Positions 34,617 to 43,936 of a stretch of DNA of 64,000 nucleotides are shown here, in pieces. The notes under the pieces were generated by a model. That model was not told where the DNA came from. It searched no databases and worked only from the letters and a program-made list of their open reading frames with translations. The stretch is from assembly GCF_039539965.1 (NCBI RefSeq), contig NZ_BAABED010000001.1, positions 1,674,001-1,738,000 on the forward strand, given 5' to 3'. The first letter of the stretch is position 1. The number at the start of each line of letters is the position of its first letter. This DNA comes from Arthrobacter methylotrophus (GTDB taxonomy: Bacteria; Actinomycetota; Actinomycetes; Actinomycetales; Micrococcaceae). Position numbers and translations under genes: made by a program.

Positions 34617-37118
34617 ATGGCACGCAACTCCAAGGCTCCCGCAGCCCAGCCACTGATGGACGTCTCCGTCCCGACCATGATGCGCACGCTGCTTCCGGGC
34701 GGCCGGATGCTCGGCGTCGACGGGTCCCTCTGGCTGGTCCGGAAGGTACCGCTCGAACCCGTCGTGGACGCCAAGTCCATCGATGAGCGCCTCAACACCT
34801 ACACCCCGCTGATGGCCGCCTACGATGAGCTTTCCGCGATGACTCACACGGCGTCGAACCGTCGCGCCCTGGCCCGCAAGGATTACCGTCAGACGCAGGA
34901 ACTCCTGGTGAACCTGAAGAAGCTCTACAACCCGGAAACCGGGCACCCGATTGCCGGGTTCCTGAAAGAGTCCTTCCCGCAGCAACTCACCGAGAAGCGG
35001 CTCCTGCTGCTGGCGGTGAAGCTGAACGGCAAGCTTGGCGGCAACGGCGGGCTCAAGCACGCCATCGATTCGTTTACCGAAACACTCGTCGTCGGCGGCA
35101 CCCCGCTGAGTGACTACGACACCGACCTTGCCAGAGTGGATGCGGCGCTGGCCCGCTGCGGCCTGTCGGTGCCCTCCTCCCAGGAGATCGCCATCGCCAA
35201 CGCCTGGTGGAACCAGGGCCACTTCCCGGACACGGTGGACCTGCCACACTCGGACCACCTGCACGTCTTCGCCGACGCGAAAGCCGTCCGCATGGCCGAC
35301 GCCGCCGGCCGGGAAGACTGCCACTCCTGGCCGGCTATCCCCAACCACCGGACCCTGACCATCGCCACCCTTGAAGGTTTCGATTTTGAGTTCGTTTCGC
35401 CCACCAGCACGCAAGCGCACTGGGCCACCGGACTGGTCGAAGACGGTGCCGTCGCGATCTCCATCCGGGCGGGCGTCGAGCCGGCGAAGATCACCCGTGC
35501 TGAACTGCGCCGCCAGCGCAAGCGCTACCTGGATGACATCAACGAACGGCTGAAGCAGAACAAGATGGAGCTCTCCGAGCAGGAGGAGATGGTCCGGACC
35601 CTCGAATCCGTCGAGGCTGTCTACGCCTCCCGGGAAGGTTCCCCGACCCTGGTGGACTGCTCCGTGCTGGTCGCCTTCGACGGAGAAGTCGAAGACATCA
35701 CCCAGGCCGGCCCCAACTCGGCCGCGAACCTGCGGATCATGAACTTCCGCCAACGCCAGGCCCTGGCCGAGATGATGCTCTGCTCCTACATCAGGTCGAA
35801 CCCGAACCTGCACGACATGCCGACCCAGAACGTGGCCGCGTCGGGAATTCAGTCGCTCTCCACGGTGGGAGACAAGACCGGCGCCCTCATCGGTTTCACC
35901 GAACGTGACCGCCAGCCGGCGTACGTGTCTCCGACCGCAGCGTCCACCGCCGACGGGCTCCCGCTGATGCTCGTCGCGGGTGGAACAGGGTCCGGAAAAA
36001 CCCAGTGTCTGCTGTGGTCGGCGACCCAGATGAACCGGATTCCTGGCCCCCGCTCAGCCCGTTCGCCGCAGGTTATCGTCGACCCCAAGACGGAATCTGA
36101 TCACTCCCCGACGGTTCTGGCCGCCGGCGGGCAGGTCATCTCCCTCGATGACCTGCAGCACTCGGACGGCATCTTTGACCCGATCCGGTTCGCCAAGAGC
36201 CCCGACGTGGGCATCGAACTGGCGGCCTCCATGCTCGGCTCGATCAACCCCTGGGGTGACGACAGGGGCAAGTACGAGGTTGCCATCTACACGGCGCTTC
36301 GCTACGGCGTCGCCAACGGTGCCACCTGCATCGGCCAGGCCCTGACGACCGCCCTCGCGCACGGCAAGGCGTCCCAGGGGATGGTCCAGCCGATCCTTGA
36401 CCTCGCCGAAGCCTCCCCGATGTTCCGTGCCTGCGTGGGCATGGACCCGAACTCCCAGGCGCTGAACATCTTCGACGGCATCACCCTGATCAAGGTCGGC
36501 AACTCCCACCTGGACCTGCCAGAGCCGGGAGCCATCGAAGGTGCACCGCTGATGCAGCGCGTCTGCCTAGCCCTGGTCCGCATGATGGTGTTCGGTTCCG
36601 CCATGGCCCTGACCGGCCGCGGCGGCGTCATCCACCTCGACGAGGCCTGGGTCTTCCTCGGCGCCGGCAAGGCCGAAGTCGAACGACTCGGCCGTCTGGC
36701 CCGCTCCCAGGGGGTGCTACCCATCCTCTACACGCAGCGCGTCTCAGATGCCCTCAAAGCCGAACTGACCGGCTACATCTCCCGCGGTTTCATCCTCCCG
36801 ATCGAAGACCGCATCGAAGCCGAAGCCGCTTGCCGGCTCTTCAACCTGGAGCCGACCCCGGAAAGGATGGGCCGGATCCGGGCCAAGGCCAACGTCGGTG
36901 AAGGCGAACAGATCGCACCGAACTGGAACTCGATGCGAGCCTTGCGGGACCCGCGCACCAACCAGGTCATCCGCGGTGCCATCGGGATCTACGCTGACCT
37001 GACCGGCCGGGCTGTTCCGGTCGAGGTAGTCCTGCCTCCGACCTTCCTGACCATGGCCTCCACTAACCCGGAGGACATCCGCCGCCGGCAGGAAGCGGCC
37101 CAGGCCGTCCTCGTCTAG
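34617..37118 (+). CDS. VirB4/TraC-type conjugation ATPase
   Basis: An 833-residue cytoplasmic motor ATPase. Walker A is AGGTGSGKTQ (about residue 455) and Walker B is GGVIHLDEAWVF (about 669), the order and spacing typical of VirB4 family proteins. The N-terminal half is the family's membrane- and partner-binding region, here without clear transmembrane helices. It powers assembly of the transfer channel. The start lies 2 nt after the TcpC-like stop region, with AGGAAA as ribosome site. Confidence 0.85.
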   Translation: MARNSKAPAAQPLMDVSVPTMMRTLLPGGRMLGVDGSLWLVRKVPLEPVVDAKSIDERLNTYTPLMAAYDELSAMTHTASNRRALARKDYRQTQELLVNLKKLYNPETGHPIAGFLKESFPQQLTEKRLLLLAVKLNGKLGGNGGLKHAIDSFTETLVVGGTPLSDYDTDLARVDAALARCGLSVPSSQEIAIANAWWNQGHFPDTVDLPHSDHLHVFADAKAVRMADAAGREDCHSWPAIPNHRTLTIATLEGFDFEFVSPTSTQAHWATGLVEDGAVAISIRAGVEPAKITRAELRRQRKRYLDDINERLKQNKMELSEQEEMVRTLESVEAVYASREGSPTLVDCSVLVAFDGEVEDITQAGPNSAANLRIMNFRQRQALAEMMLCSYIRSNPNLHDMPTQNVAASGIQSLSTVGDKTGALIGFTERDRQPAYVSPTAASTADGLPLMLVAGGTGSGKTQCLLWSATQMNRIPGPRSARSPQVIVDPKTESDHSPTVLAAGGQVISLDDLQHSDGIFDPIRFAKSPDVGIELAASMLGSINPWGDDRGKYEVAIYTALRYGVANGATCIGQALTTALAHGKASQGMVQPILDLAEASPMFRACVGMDPNSQALNIFDGITLIKVGNSHLDLPEPGAIEGAPLMQRVCLALVRMMVFGSAMALTGRGGVIHLDEAWVFLGAGKAEVERLGRLARSQGVLPILYTQRVSDALKAELTGYISRGFILPIEDRIEAEAACRLFNLEPTPERMGRIRAKANVGEGEQIAPNWNSMRALRDPRTNQVIRGAIGIYADLTGRAVPVEVVLPPTFLTMASTNPEDIRRRQEAAQAVLV

Positions 37119-37128
37119 GTCCTAGGGG

Positions 37129-37162
37129 AAGCCCCGGCGTCCACAGCGGCGGCGGGGCTTTT
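37129..37162 (+). terminator. Terminator of first transfer operon
   Basis: Stem AAGCCCC/GGGGCTT with inner G-C pairs, followed by TTCTGTGGCTTTTTT. Confidence 0.7.
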
Positions 37163-37181
37163 CTGTGGCTTTTTTGCGCGG

Positions 37182-37191
37182 CCGCACACTT
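37182..37191 (+). promoter_or_regulatory. Class A -10 box P17
   Basis: CCGCACACTT, one mismatch from consensus, about 43 nt before the ATG at 37234. The -35 position is poor. Confidence 0.4.
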
Positions 37192-37233
37192 CTATTTCAG
37201 AGCACACAACTTCAACCACGAGGATTCCCCAGC

Positions 37234-38967
37234 ATGGCGCCCCCCAACTTCGTCAGACATTTTCCACGGCCCGCACTTGCCTCCGAACGGGGCGCCTTTG
37301 ACCTGCCCTCGATCATCACCGGAGTGGTCGTCGTGGGCATCCTGGCAGCTGGTGTGCTGGCGGCCATCTTCGGGATCATTCCCTTTGCGCAGGACAACGG
37401 CGCCAAGCAGGACACGGCTGCGATCCGCACCGCCGAAGCGGTAGCCAAAACCAAAGACGGGCACTACATGGATTCGGCTGGCCTTGTCGCTGCCGGGTAC
37501 CTTCCGCCGGCGGTTCTTTCCGCGGCGCCCGACAACTCATCGGACCCTTCCGGATTCGCCAGGGTTTCTGCGACAGGCAGATACAACTACAAGGTCTCGG
37601 CCGATGCCGCCGGCACCTGCTACGCCGGTGTTGCCCGTTCCGGGACCGGCAACGTGTACTACAGCACCAACAAGACCCCGGATCCGCAGGAGCTCGCCCC
37701 GACGACCGACACCGGCTGCGCCACCGTTGATTCCACCCAGACACTGGTCACCGCGGTGGGAGGCTATCCGGCCAAGTACATCGTGGCTGCCCCCTCCGGT
37801 TTCACCGGCTCCCTCTCCACCAACACCAGCGCCATCTTCTCGTGGGCGGTAGCCTCTGGCGCGACCGGTTACTTGGTCGAAACCTCCGTCAATGGCGGTC
37901 CATGGACAACCGTGGCAGCAAGCCAGCCGGGCACGAACATTGTCATTACGGGCAACCAGGGCGACAAGATTTCCGGACGCGTCAGCTCGGTAAACGCCGC
38001 CGGCACGTCCACGCCGACCCTTTCCATCGCCGTCAGCCTGCCGACAGGGCCCAACTTCGCCAGCCCCGTTGTTTGGACGAAGCGGACCGCCGCGCCGGCC
38101 GGCACCTGGAATGATCTTGCGGCATCTTCCGATGCGACGAAGATCTTCGCGTCCCAGAACGGCGGCCTCTACCGCTCGGCCGACTCGGGCGCCACTTGGA
38201 CCAAACTCCCCGCACCCTCGGCCACTTGGGGCAAGGTTGCCTCCTCCGCAGACGGCACACGCCTCATGGCCCTTGCCAGCAACTCGGACATCTACATCTC
38301 GGCCGACTCGGGTGCAACCTGGGCGAAGAAGCAGTCCATCAGCGGGCTTGTGGCAATCGGGTCATCCGCTGACAGCAAGAACCTGATCTCAGCCGTGTAC
38401 GACAGCGCTATTTACACCTCAAACAACTACGGGGCCTCATGGACAGGGCACAACCTTGCATACTCCGACATGTGGAATCAGGTGCACGTGAGTGCCGACG
38501 GCACAACCATGACTGCCACCAACGGCTACGACCCCAACCTGTACATCTCACGGGACGGCGGCGTGACCTGGAGCAAGAGCCCCACCACCAATGGCATCGG
38601 CGGCTTGGCTCTTTCGTCGGACGGCAAAACCATCCTCGTCGCGATGGGCACGAGCCTCCGCGTGTCCACTGATTCGGGAGTCACGTTCGCCCCCGCGTCA
38701 ACCGGAGTCCCGACCAACCTCTCCTTCATGCAGTTCGCCATCTCGTCTGACGGCACGAAGATGGTCGCGTCGTCCTCCAGCAGTCAAGCCGGCGCCTATC
38801 CAGGGGTCTACACCTCCACGGACACCGGAAAGACCTGGATCTACCAGAACGCGGTCGGTACTGCCAGCACCTCGGGCACCAACACCGCCTTTGTCAGCAC
38901 ATCGGCAGACGGTGGAAAGATCGTCGCGGCGTACACCAGCATGTTCACCGGAGCCTATGGCGGCTAA
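37234..38967 (+). CDS. Type IV pilin-like protein fused to FnIII and BNR/propeller repeats
   Basis: A 577-residue protein. Residues 1-60 look like a type IV prepilin: a basic leader, Gly then AFDLPSII, and a hydrophobic helix, but without the usual Glu at position 5. A short pilin-like head follows (to about 185), then a fibronectin III-like domain (about 190-265), then a region with repeats of the Asp-box type (SADSGATW, SRDGGVTW, STDTGKTW) expected to form a beta-propeller. GAGGA precedes the ATG. I infer a surface minor pilin or adhesin that may contact recipient cells. Confidence 0.7.
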   Translation: MAPPNFVRHFPRPALASERGAFDLPSIITGVVVVGILAAGVLAAIFGIIPFAQDNGAKQDTAAIRTAEAVAKTKDGHYMDSAGLVAAGYLPPAVLSAAPDNSSDPSGFARVSATGRYNYKVSADAAGTCYAGVARSGTGNVYYSTNKTPDPQELAPTTDTGCATVDSTQTLVTAVGGYPAKYIVAAPSGFTGSLSTNTSAIFSWAVASGATGYLVETSVNGGPWTTVAASQPGTNIVITGNQGDKISGRVSSVNAAGTSTPTLSIAVSLPTGPNFASPVVWTKRTAAPAGTWNDLAASSDATKIFASQNGGLYRSADSGATWTKLPAPSATWGKVASSADGTRLMALASNSDIYISADSGATWAKKQSISGLVAIGSSADSKNLISAVYDSAIYTSNNYGASWTGHNLAYSDMWNQVHVSADGTTMTATNGYDPNLYISRDGGVTWSKSPTTNGIGGLALSSDGKTILVAMGTSLRVSTDSGVTFAPASTGVPTNLSFMQFAISSDGTKMVASSSSSQAGAYPGVYTSTDTGKTWIYQNAVGTASTSGTNTAFVSTSADGGKIVAAYTSMFTGAYGG

Positions 38968-38979
38968 CCCTGAATGAAG

Positions 38980-39015
38980 GCGGCCCGGCATCCTTTGCGA
39001 TGACCGGGCCGCTTT
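38980..39015 (+). terminator. Terminator
   Basis: 9-bp stem GCGGCCCGG/CCGGGCCGC followed by TTTGG, after the pilin-like gene. Confidence 0.65.
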
Positions 39016-39091
39016 GGTGGACGAACTGACGGTGTGGAAACCCTGGTCTTCCGGGAGTTTCGATAGGTGATGGACGTTACACGCCAGGGTT

Positions 39092-39121
39092 GATGACGTT
39101 TGTCAGATCAGCCGCACACAT
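39092..39121 (+). promoter_or_regulatory. Class A promoter P18
   Basis: GATGAC, 14 nt, CCGCACACAT, then 7 nt to the GTG at 39129. Confidence 0.7.
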
Positions 39122-39128
39122 AAGTTTC

Positions 39129-40295
39129 GTGCAACTGACTTCCCTGATCACTGACTCCGAATGCCACGACATCCTGCAGCGCCACGCTGACGGAATTGTA
39201 AGCGCGCCGGAGGCCCGCCGGCTCATCGCCGAGTCCCTCCACCGCTCCGGCATCGCCCAGGCAGTTGCCAAAGAAAAAGGTGGCCCCTACGGGCCCCAGA
39301 TGGTCCAGGACCTGGCCCTGGAGATGGAGGAGCTTCTCTTCCAGAAAGTCATGCAGACCGAGCCGGGCGGCTTTGACCTGGATCTCGGGCTGGACGCTTC
39401 GGTGTCCGGCTGGGCCCGGAACCTGCTGCGCGCCGGCCACCTGTCGATGCTCCGGAACATCCGTACCCGCACGACATCGAAGATGACCCTCGTGGACCCG
39501 TCACCGATGCGCCAATGGCAGGACAGCTCCTGGCATGCCAGCTCCTACGTCACTTTCCATAACGCGGCCGTCTTCGACCGCACCGACCCAAACCACCTGA
39601 GTCAGAAGATGGAAGACGCTGCCGACTGGCTGCGTTCCAAGACCCGGCACCTGCGCGATTCCTCTAAGCTCGCGGCCCAGGCCGCTACCGTCATGCACGC
39701 CTACAGCGTCCCGGCCCTCGTCCGGCCCCAGATCATTGAACGCAAGCGACTCAAAGACCTCGTCGACAGCGAACCGGGCCTGGCCCACCGCTCCATTGCC
39801 GCGATGCGCTCCCTCATTGAAGGCGAACCGTACGAGGCCATCGACGAAGGGCTCATGGCCCTCTGGGATGACTACAGCTTCGAACAGATTGACACCATCA
39901 CCCGCGCCGCGCCCCGTGTCGCCGGCGTCCTGGTCGACTCGATCCTGGCCGACCGTGCCCGCCCCTCCCGCACCGTGCTGCGCTCCTTCAGGGCCTCCGT
40001 CCGTGCCATGGGCAAAGGACGCGGCTGGTCACGCGTGGCCGAGGAGATCTGCGAAGCGTTCATCGCCCTGGAATTCGAGGCGTACTCATCCTTCGACACC
40101 ACCGGCGCCGACTACCGCGAGGAACGGATCGCCGGCCGCCGCATCGCGATCCTCAAGGCCCCCGACGTCTTCGCCCGCGCCCTTGAATTCAAAGGCCAGC
40201 GCCTCGGACTGAACGAATCCGACATGTACGAACAACTCGACCGGCTCATCCGGTCCCTGACCGACCTGGAAGTCAAGGTACCTGAAGCAGCATGA
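39129..40295 (+). CDS. Possible divergent sigma-like protein
   Basis: A 388-residue helical protein. Residues about 58-120 (MVQDLALEMEELLFQKV, then SGWARNLLRAGHLSMLRNI) resemble region 2 of sigma factors, with the 'QD...E' helix and the W...N...R helix. Regions 3 and 4 are not recognisable. The assignment is therefore tentative, and a plain helical protein is possible. The leaderless GTG start is fixed by the class A box. It overlaps the next membrane gene by 4 nt. Confidence 0.45.
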   Translation: MQLTSLITDSECHDILQRHADGIVSAPEARRLIAESLHRSGIAQAVAKEKGGPYGPQMVQDLALEMEELLFQKVMQTEPGGFDLDLGLDASVSGWARNLLRAGHLSMLRNIRTRTTSKMTLVDPSPMRQWQDSSWHASSYVTFHNAAVFDRTDPNHLSQKMEDAADWLRSKTRHLRDSSKLAAQAATVMHAYSVPALVRPQIIERKRLKDLVDSEPGLAHRSIAAMRSLIEGEPYEAIDEGLMALWDDYSFEQIDTITRAAPRVAGVLVDSILADRARPSRTVLRSFRASVRAMGKGRGWSRVAEEICEAFIALEFEAYSSFDTTGADYREERIAGRRIAILKAPDVFARALEFKGQRLGLNESDMYEQLDRLIRSLTDLEVKVPEAA

Positions 40296-40768
40296 ACATC
40301 ATCGACAAGATCAAGAACCGTTTCACCCGCCAGGCGCTGGCCAGCCCTGTCCGCTGGGTGGCGGCCGCCGCTTTCACCTTCGCCCACATCTTCGCCCTCG
40401 CCTCGCTGATCCTCCTCGGTCCGGGCTTCCTCAGCATGGACATCATGAGCTGGGTTTTCCCGCTGGCGGTCGTGCTGCCAGGCATCATCACCATGACGTT
40501 GCTGCCCGGCGGCTGGAAGCGCTGGTACCGGTGGGCGGCCCTGCTGGGCCTCGCCATGATGCTCTTCGAGAACTCCAACCCGTACATCGTCATCCTCTTC
40601 GGCGAAACCTGGATCCTGCACCGCAGCTGGGTTACCGAACGCACCATTGGACTCAAGCACCTCTTCAATTCCAAGCAGCGCAAGGCCGCTGTTACCGGGG
40701 TCTGCTTCAAGCCCGGCACCGAGCCGAAGAAAAAGACCAAGACGCTCCGTACCCCCAAAACTGCGTAA
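40292..40768 (+). CDS. Membrane protein
   Basis: A 158-residue protein with three to four hydrophobic helices between residues 20 and 108 and a basic C-terminal tail (KKKTKTLRTPK). The ATG overlaps the TGA of the upstream gene. No family recognised. The pairing with a possible sigma-like protein raises the idea of a membrane regulator, with no direct evidence. Confidence 0.62.
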   Translation: MNIIDKIKNRFTRQALASPVRWVAAAAFTFAHIFALASLILLGPGFLSMDIMSWVFPLAVVLPGIITMTLLPGGWKRWYRWAALLGLAMMLFENSNPYIVILFGETWILHRSWVTERTIGLKHLFNSKQRKAAVTGVCFKPGTEPKKKTKTLRTPKTA

Positions 40769-40811
40769 GGCCCGCACACCCTTACGCGCACCCGCCGGTC
40801 CGCACCGGCAC

Positions 40812-40846
40812 GGACCCGCCCACCGCCCCAAGAGGTGGGCGGGTCC
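40812..40846 (+). terminator. 13-bp hairpin, probable terminator
   Basis: Perfect stem GGACCCGCCCACC with its complement, 9-nt loop, no long T run. It separates the membrane gene from P19. Confidence 0.6.
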
Positions 40847-40857
40847 CACCATCTTCA

Positions 40858-40888
40858 GATGACGCCCGCCACCGGGCAGGAAGCATAG
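40858..40888 (+). promoter_or_regulatory. Class C promoter P19
   Basis: GATGACGCCCGC, 12 nt, AGCATAG, then 8 nt to the ATG at 40897. Confidence 0.65.
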
Positions 40889-40896
40889 ATGCCGCC

Positions 40897-43146
40897 ATGA
40901 TGCAGCAGACTCTCACCGAAACAGTCCGGCTCGCCACCGGAATTCCCGACGCTCTCGGACGCCCCGGCCAGGTCGCTTTGGTTGACCACATCGAAGAGGC
41001 AATCAGCACCACTGGCCACGTGGTGGGAGCCTGTCCTACAGGTGTGGGTAAGTCGTTCAGCCTGCTTGCGCCGGCCATGATCGCCGCAGCCGAACACGGT
41101 CAGCGAACCGTGATCAGCACCGAATCCCTGGCACTGCTGTCCCAGATCCTGCTCAAGGACGCCCCCGTTGCCGCGGCCGCGTGTGAGAAAGTCACCGGGA
41201 CTAAACCCAAGGTCGCCGTCCTGAAAGGCTTCTCCAACTACGTGTGCAGCCAATCTGCGCGGGACTCAGCCGAGGCCCTGACCGACACCGTCGGGATGCG
41301 CCCCTCCCTGCCCTCGCTCCGCTCCAAGCTCAAGCGCTTGGCCAACCAGAAGAACCTTTTCCTGGACGGTCGTCCTTTCGACCCTGTTGCCGGGGTGCCT
41401 CTGCTGTTGTGGGCCCTGTCGTTGCCCGCCGACCAGGCCGGCGACAAACAGTCCTACCAGGGAAATACAACCCCTGAGCTCTGGGACGCCGTCTCCGTCG
41501 GACCCTCCGAATGCATCGGCGATACCTGCCCGGTCTTTGACTTGTGCAAGCCCCGCGCAGCCCGGACCAAGGCTGCCGAGGCGGACATTGTCGTCACCAA
41601 CCACTCGATGCTGGCCGTCCAGGCCGCCAAGGGTGTCCCGGTCATCATCGGCAACAAGACCCTTGGCGAGTTCCACATCATCATGATCGACGAAGCCCAT
41701 GCCCTGCCCGCGAACGTCCGCTCCGCCGGCGCCAGCGAAGTCTCCGCCGCGGCCGTCATGTCCCTGACCCGTTCCATTTCCCGAACCCTGGACGAATCCG
41801 AACCCGCCGTCGGCCGTCTCATCAAGGAGGGCAACGCCCTGGCCATCGAGCTGGAGGACGAACTCGCCGAGATGGCCAGGTACACCAAGGCCGGAGAAGT
41901 CTGCAAGATCAAGGAGGACGCCGACCCGCTCGACACCTGCGGCGACATGCTGATCGCCTGGTCCCGGAGCATCAAGAGCGCCCTGGAAGGGGCGGCCAAG
42001 TCCAAGAACATCCAGGCCCGTCTCAAGGCCAAGCGGCTCTCCGGACGGCTGGACGCGTTCATCGGTGCCGTCGGCCAGGTCAAGCTGCACCGGATCGGGA
42101 CAGCACGCTGGATCGAACAGAAGACCCCGCCGGCGAACGCCAAGGTCCAGACCCCGTACTGGTGCGCCAACGCCTCCCCGGTGAACATCTCCGGACTGCT
42201 GCAGACGAACCTGTGGACCGCCCCGGCCATGCCGGATGAGGAAGACGAAACGGTCCAGGCCATGAAGGAAGCCGGGGGGTCGGTAGATGAGGAAACCGAG
42301 ACGTACCCGATGACGGTCATCGCCGTCTCCGCGACCCTGCCGTCCCGGTTCGGCTACCAAGTCGGGCTGACGGCCGAGAACGTCGCCTACCCGTCCCCGT
42401 TCGACAAGGCCTACGACGACTCGCTGCTCTACATTCCCAAGCTGACGCCGGAGGAGATCCCGGAAATGTTCCCGGGATGGCGGCCCGGCACGAAAGGCAA
42501 GTTCAACGGCGCCCTCCACCAGGCGTGGGCAACCAAGAAAAACGTCGAGCTCGTCGAAGCAAACGCCGGGTCGGCGCTGATCCTGTCCGCGAACTCCACG
42601 GCCGGCAAAGCGTACGCCGCCGCCCTGCGCCGCGCCGCGAAAGGCCGCTGGAACGTCTACTCCCAATGGGACGGGCTCTCCACCCAGCAGCTGACCAACC
42701 TGTGGCGCGACGACGTGAAATCCGTGCTGGTCGGCACCAAGTCGTTCATGACCGGCGTGGACGCCAAGGGCCGCACCTGCTCCCTGGTGACCATCGACCG
42801 GATCCCTCGCGCAGCCGGCAACCCGGTCGACGACGCCCGCGTCGAGGCGATCATGGATGCCCTGCAGATCGGCAAATGGGCGGCGGACACCTATGTCTAC
42901 GTCTCCGACGCCGCGCTGCTCCTCGAGCAGGCCCTGGGCCGGCTCATCCGGTCCGTGTCCGATTTCGGGATGGCAGCCATCCTGGACCCGCGGATGCTGA
43001 AAACCGGTCCGGTGTCCTACCCGGAGCCGACCTGGAAGGTCTACAAGGACGCCGCCGGCCGGTTCAGCAAGGTCACCACCAGCCAGGCAGCAGCCGAAGA
43101 ATACCTCCACAAAATCAGCGCGGAAGCTTTCGCCCTCGCCTCCTGA
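40897..43146 (+). CDS. DinG/XPD-family DNA helicase
   Basis: A 749-residue superfamily 2 helicase. Walker A CPTGVGKS lies at about 46-53 and the DEAH box (MIDEAHALP) near 265. Four Cys between them (VCSQS near 117, then CIGDTC and LC near 206-217) are placed like the iron-sulfur cluster of XPD/DinG enzymes. The C-terminal motif VI reads QALGRLIRS. Such helicases unwind 5'-to-3', acting on D-loops, R-loops or replication blocks. The class C promoter fits the other DNA-processing genes. Confidence 0.82.
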   Translation: MMQQTLTETVRLATGIPDALGRPGQVALVDHIEEAISTTGHVVGACPTGVGKSFSLLAPAMIAAAEHGQRTVISTESLALLSQILLKDAPVAAAACEKVTGTKPKVAVLKGFSNYVCSQSARDSAEALTDTVGMRPSLPSLRSKLKRLANQKNLFLDGRPFDPVAGVPLLLWALSLPADQAGDKQSYQGNTTPELWDAVSVGPSECIGDTCPVFDLCKPRAARTKAAEADIVVTNHSMLAVQAAKGVPVIIGNKTLGEFHIIMIDEAHALPANVRSAGASEVSAAAVMSLTRSISRTLDESEPAVGRLIKEGNALAIELEDELAEMARYTKAGEVCKIKEDADPLDTCGDMLIAWSRSIKSALEGAAKSKNIQARLKAKRLSGRLDAFIGAVGQVKLHRIGTARWIEQKTPPANAKVQTPYWCANASPVNISGLLQTNLWTAPAMPDEEDETVQAMKEAGGSVDEETETYPMTVIAVSATLPSRFGYQVGLTAENVAYPSPFDKAYDDSLLYIPKLTPEEIPEMFPGWRPGTKGKFNGALHQAWATKKNVELVEANAGSALILSANSTAGKAYAAALRRAAKGRWNVYSQWDGLSTQQLTNLWRDDVKSVLVGTKSFMTGVDAKGRTCSLVTIDRIPRAAGNPVDDARVEAIMDALQIGKWAADTYVYVSDAALLLEQALGRLIRSVSDFGMAAILDPRMLKTGPVSYPEPTWKVYKDAAGRFSKVTTSQAAAEEYLHKISAEAFALAS

Positions 43147-43171
43147 CGTTTTTCAGTTTCGCCGCACACAG
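43142..43171 (+). promoter_or_regulatory. Class A promoter P20
   Basis: CCTGAC, 14 nt, CCGCACACAG, overlapping the end of the helicase gene. Leadered mRNA of about 50 nt. Confidence 0.55.
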
Positions 43172-43228
43172 ATTCGTTACCGGCACCCACCACCGAGCAC
43201 CACCTACCAGCCACGAAAGGCAGACACC

Positions 43229-43546
43229 ATGTCACCCGTCACCCCCTCCACCTCCCCGAAGTCCGTCGTCATCCACAGCAAGGCAAAAGGCTGCGTCCAG
43301 TGCAACGCCATGGACCGCGCCCTTGCCAAGACCGATGTCCTGGTCACCAAAGTCGACGGCACCACGGACGAGAACCGCGAGTTCTGCAAGGGCTTGGGCC
43401 ACACGCAGGCTCCCGTCGTTGTCGTCTACCAAGACGGCGTCATCATCGACCACTGGTCCGGCTTCAACCCCGGCAAGACCGCCGAACTGGCCGCAGACCC
43501 CCTGGTCGAGCGCAAGGCCCCCGTCCGCGAACTCATCGCAGCCTAG
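43229..43546 (+). CDS. Glutaredoxin/NrdH-like thioredoxin-fold protein
   Basis: A 105-residue protein with the redox motif CVQC at about residues 22-25, the cis-Pro region (QAPVVVV) and a Gly/Trp segment (DHWSGFNPGK). This fits an NrdH or mycoredoxin-like glutaredoxin, which delivers electrons to ribonucleotide reductase or other targets. A GAAAGG ribosome site precedes the ATG. It would supply reducing power in the cytoplasm. Confidence 0.8.
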   Translation: MSPVTPSTSPKSVVIHSKAKGCVQCNAMDRALAKTDVLVTKVDGTTDENREFCKGLGHTQAPVVVVYQDGVIIDHWSGFNPGKTAELAADPLVERKAPVRELIAA

Positions 43547-43558
43547 CCGCAAGCTTCG

Positions 43559-43592
43559 AAACCCGCTGCCCCATCCGGGCGGCGGGTTTCTG
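43559..43592 (+). terminator. Terminator
   Basis: Stem AAACCCGC/GCGGGTTT followed by TCTGCTTT after the glutaredoxin gene. Confidence 0.7.
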
Positions 43593-43641
43593 CTTTACCC
43601 GGCACATCTCATCGCGCTCCTGCCCGTTACGAGAGGCACCC

Positions 43642-43887
43642 ATGAACACCAGAACCGCCACCGCCACGACCGCAGCCCGTCTCCTTTGCCTGCGCTTCAA
43701 CGACGCCCTCCGGAACAGCCGGCCTATTCCGGAGCATTCAGCCACCCACTTCTGGAGCCCGGACAGCGGTGGCGGGTCCGTCATCGTCGGCGCCGACGGC
43801 ACCTACCTTCGTGTGGACTCTTCGACCTCGTGGGACCAACACTTGAGCGCCTACGCGGCCGGCCAGCGGTCCAGAGCCGCGGGGTAA
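43642..43887 (+). CDS. Small hypothetical protein
   Basis: An 81-residue soluble protein with no recognised domain; it contains SGGGSVIVGADGTYLRV, probably a beta hairpin. The ribosome site is GAGAGG. No promoter box is seen directly upstream, so it may be read through from the glutaredoxin gene. Confidence 0.5.
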   Translation: MNTRTATATTAARLLCLRFNDALRNSRPIPEHSATHFWSPDSGGGSVIVGADGTYLRVDSSTSWDQHLSAYAAGQRSRAAG

Positions 43888-43897
43888 ACCTTCAGAC

Positions 43898-43927
43898 CAA
43901 CGCCCGTGGGTGCCGTCTCTACGCATG
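43898..43927 (+). promoter_or_regulatory. Class B promoter P21
   Basis: CAACGCCCGT, 10 nt, TCTACGCATG, then 9 nt to the GTG at 43937. Confidence 0.6.
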
Positions 43928-43936
43928 CTTCCTAGT

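Noticed and set aside
41266..43110. 614-codon leftward frame across the DinG helicase
   Set aside because: Antisense shadow of a gene with clear helicase motifs.
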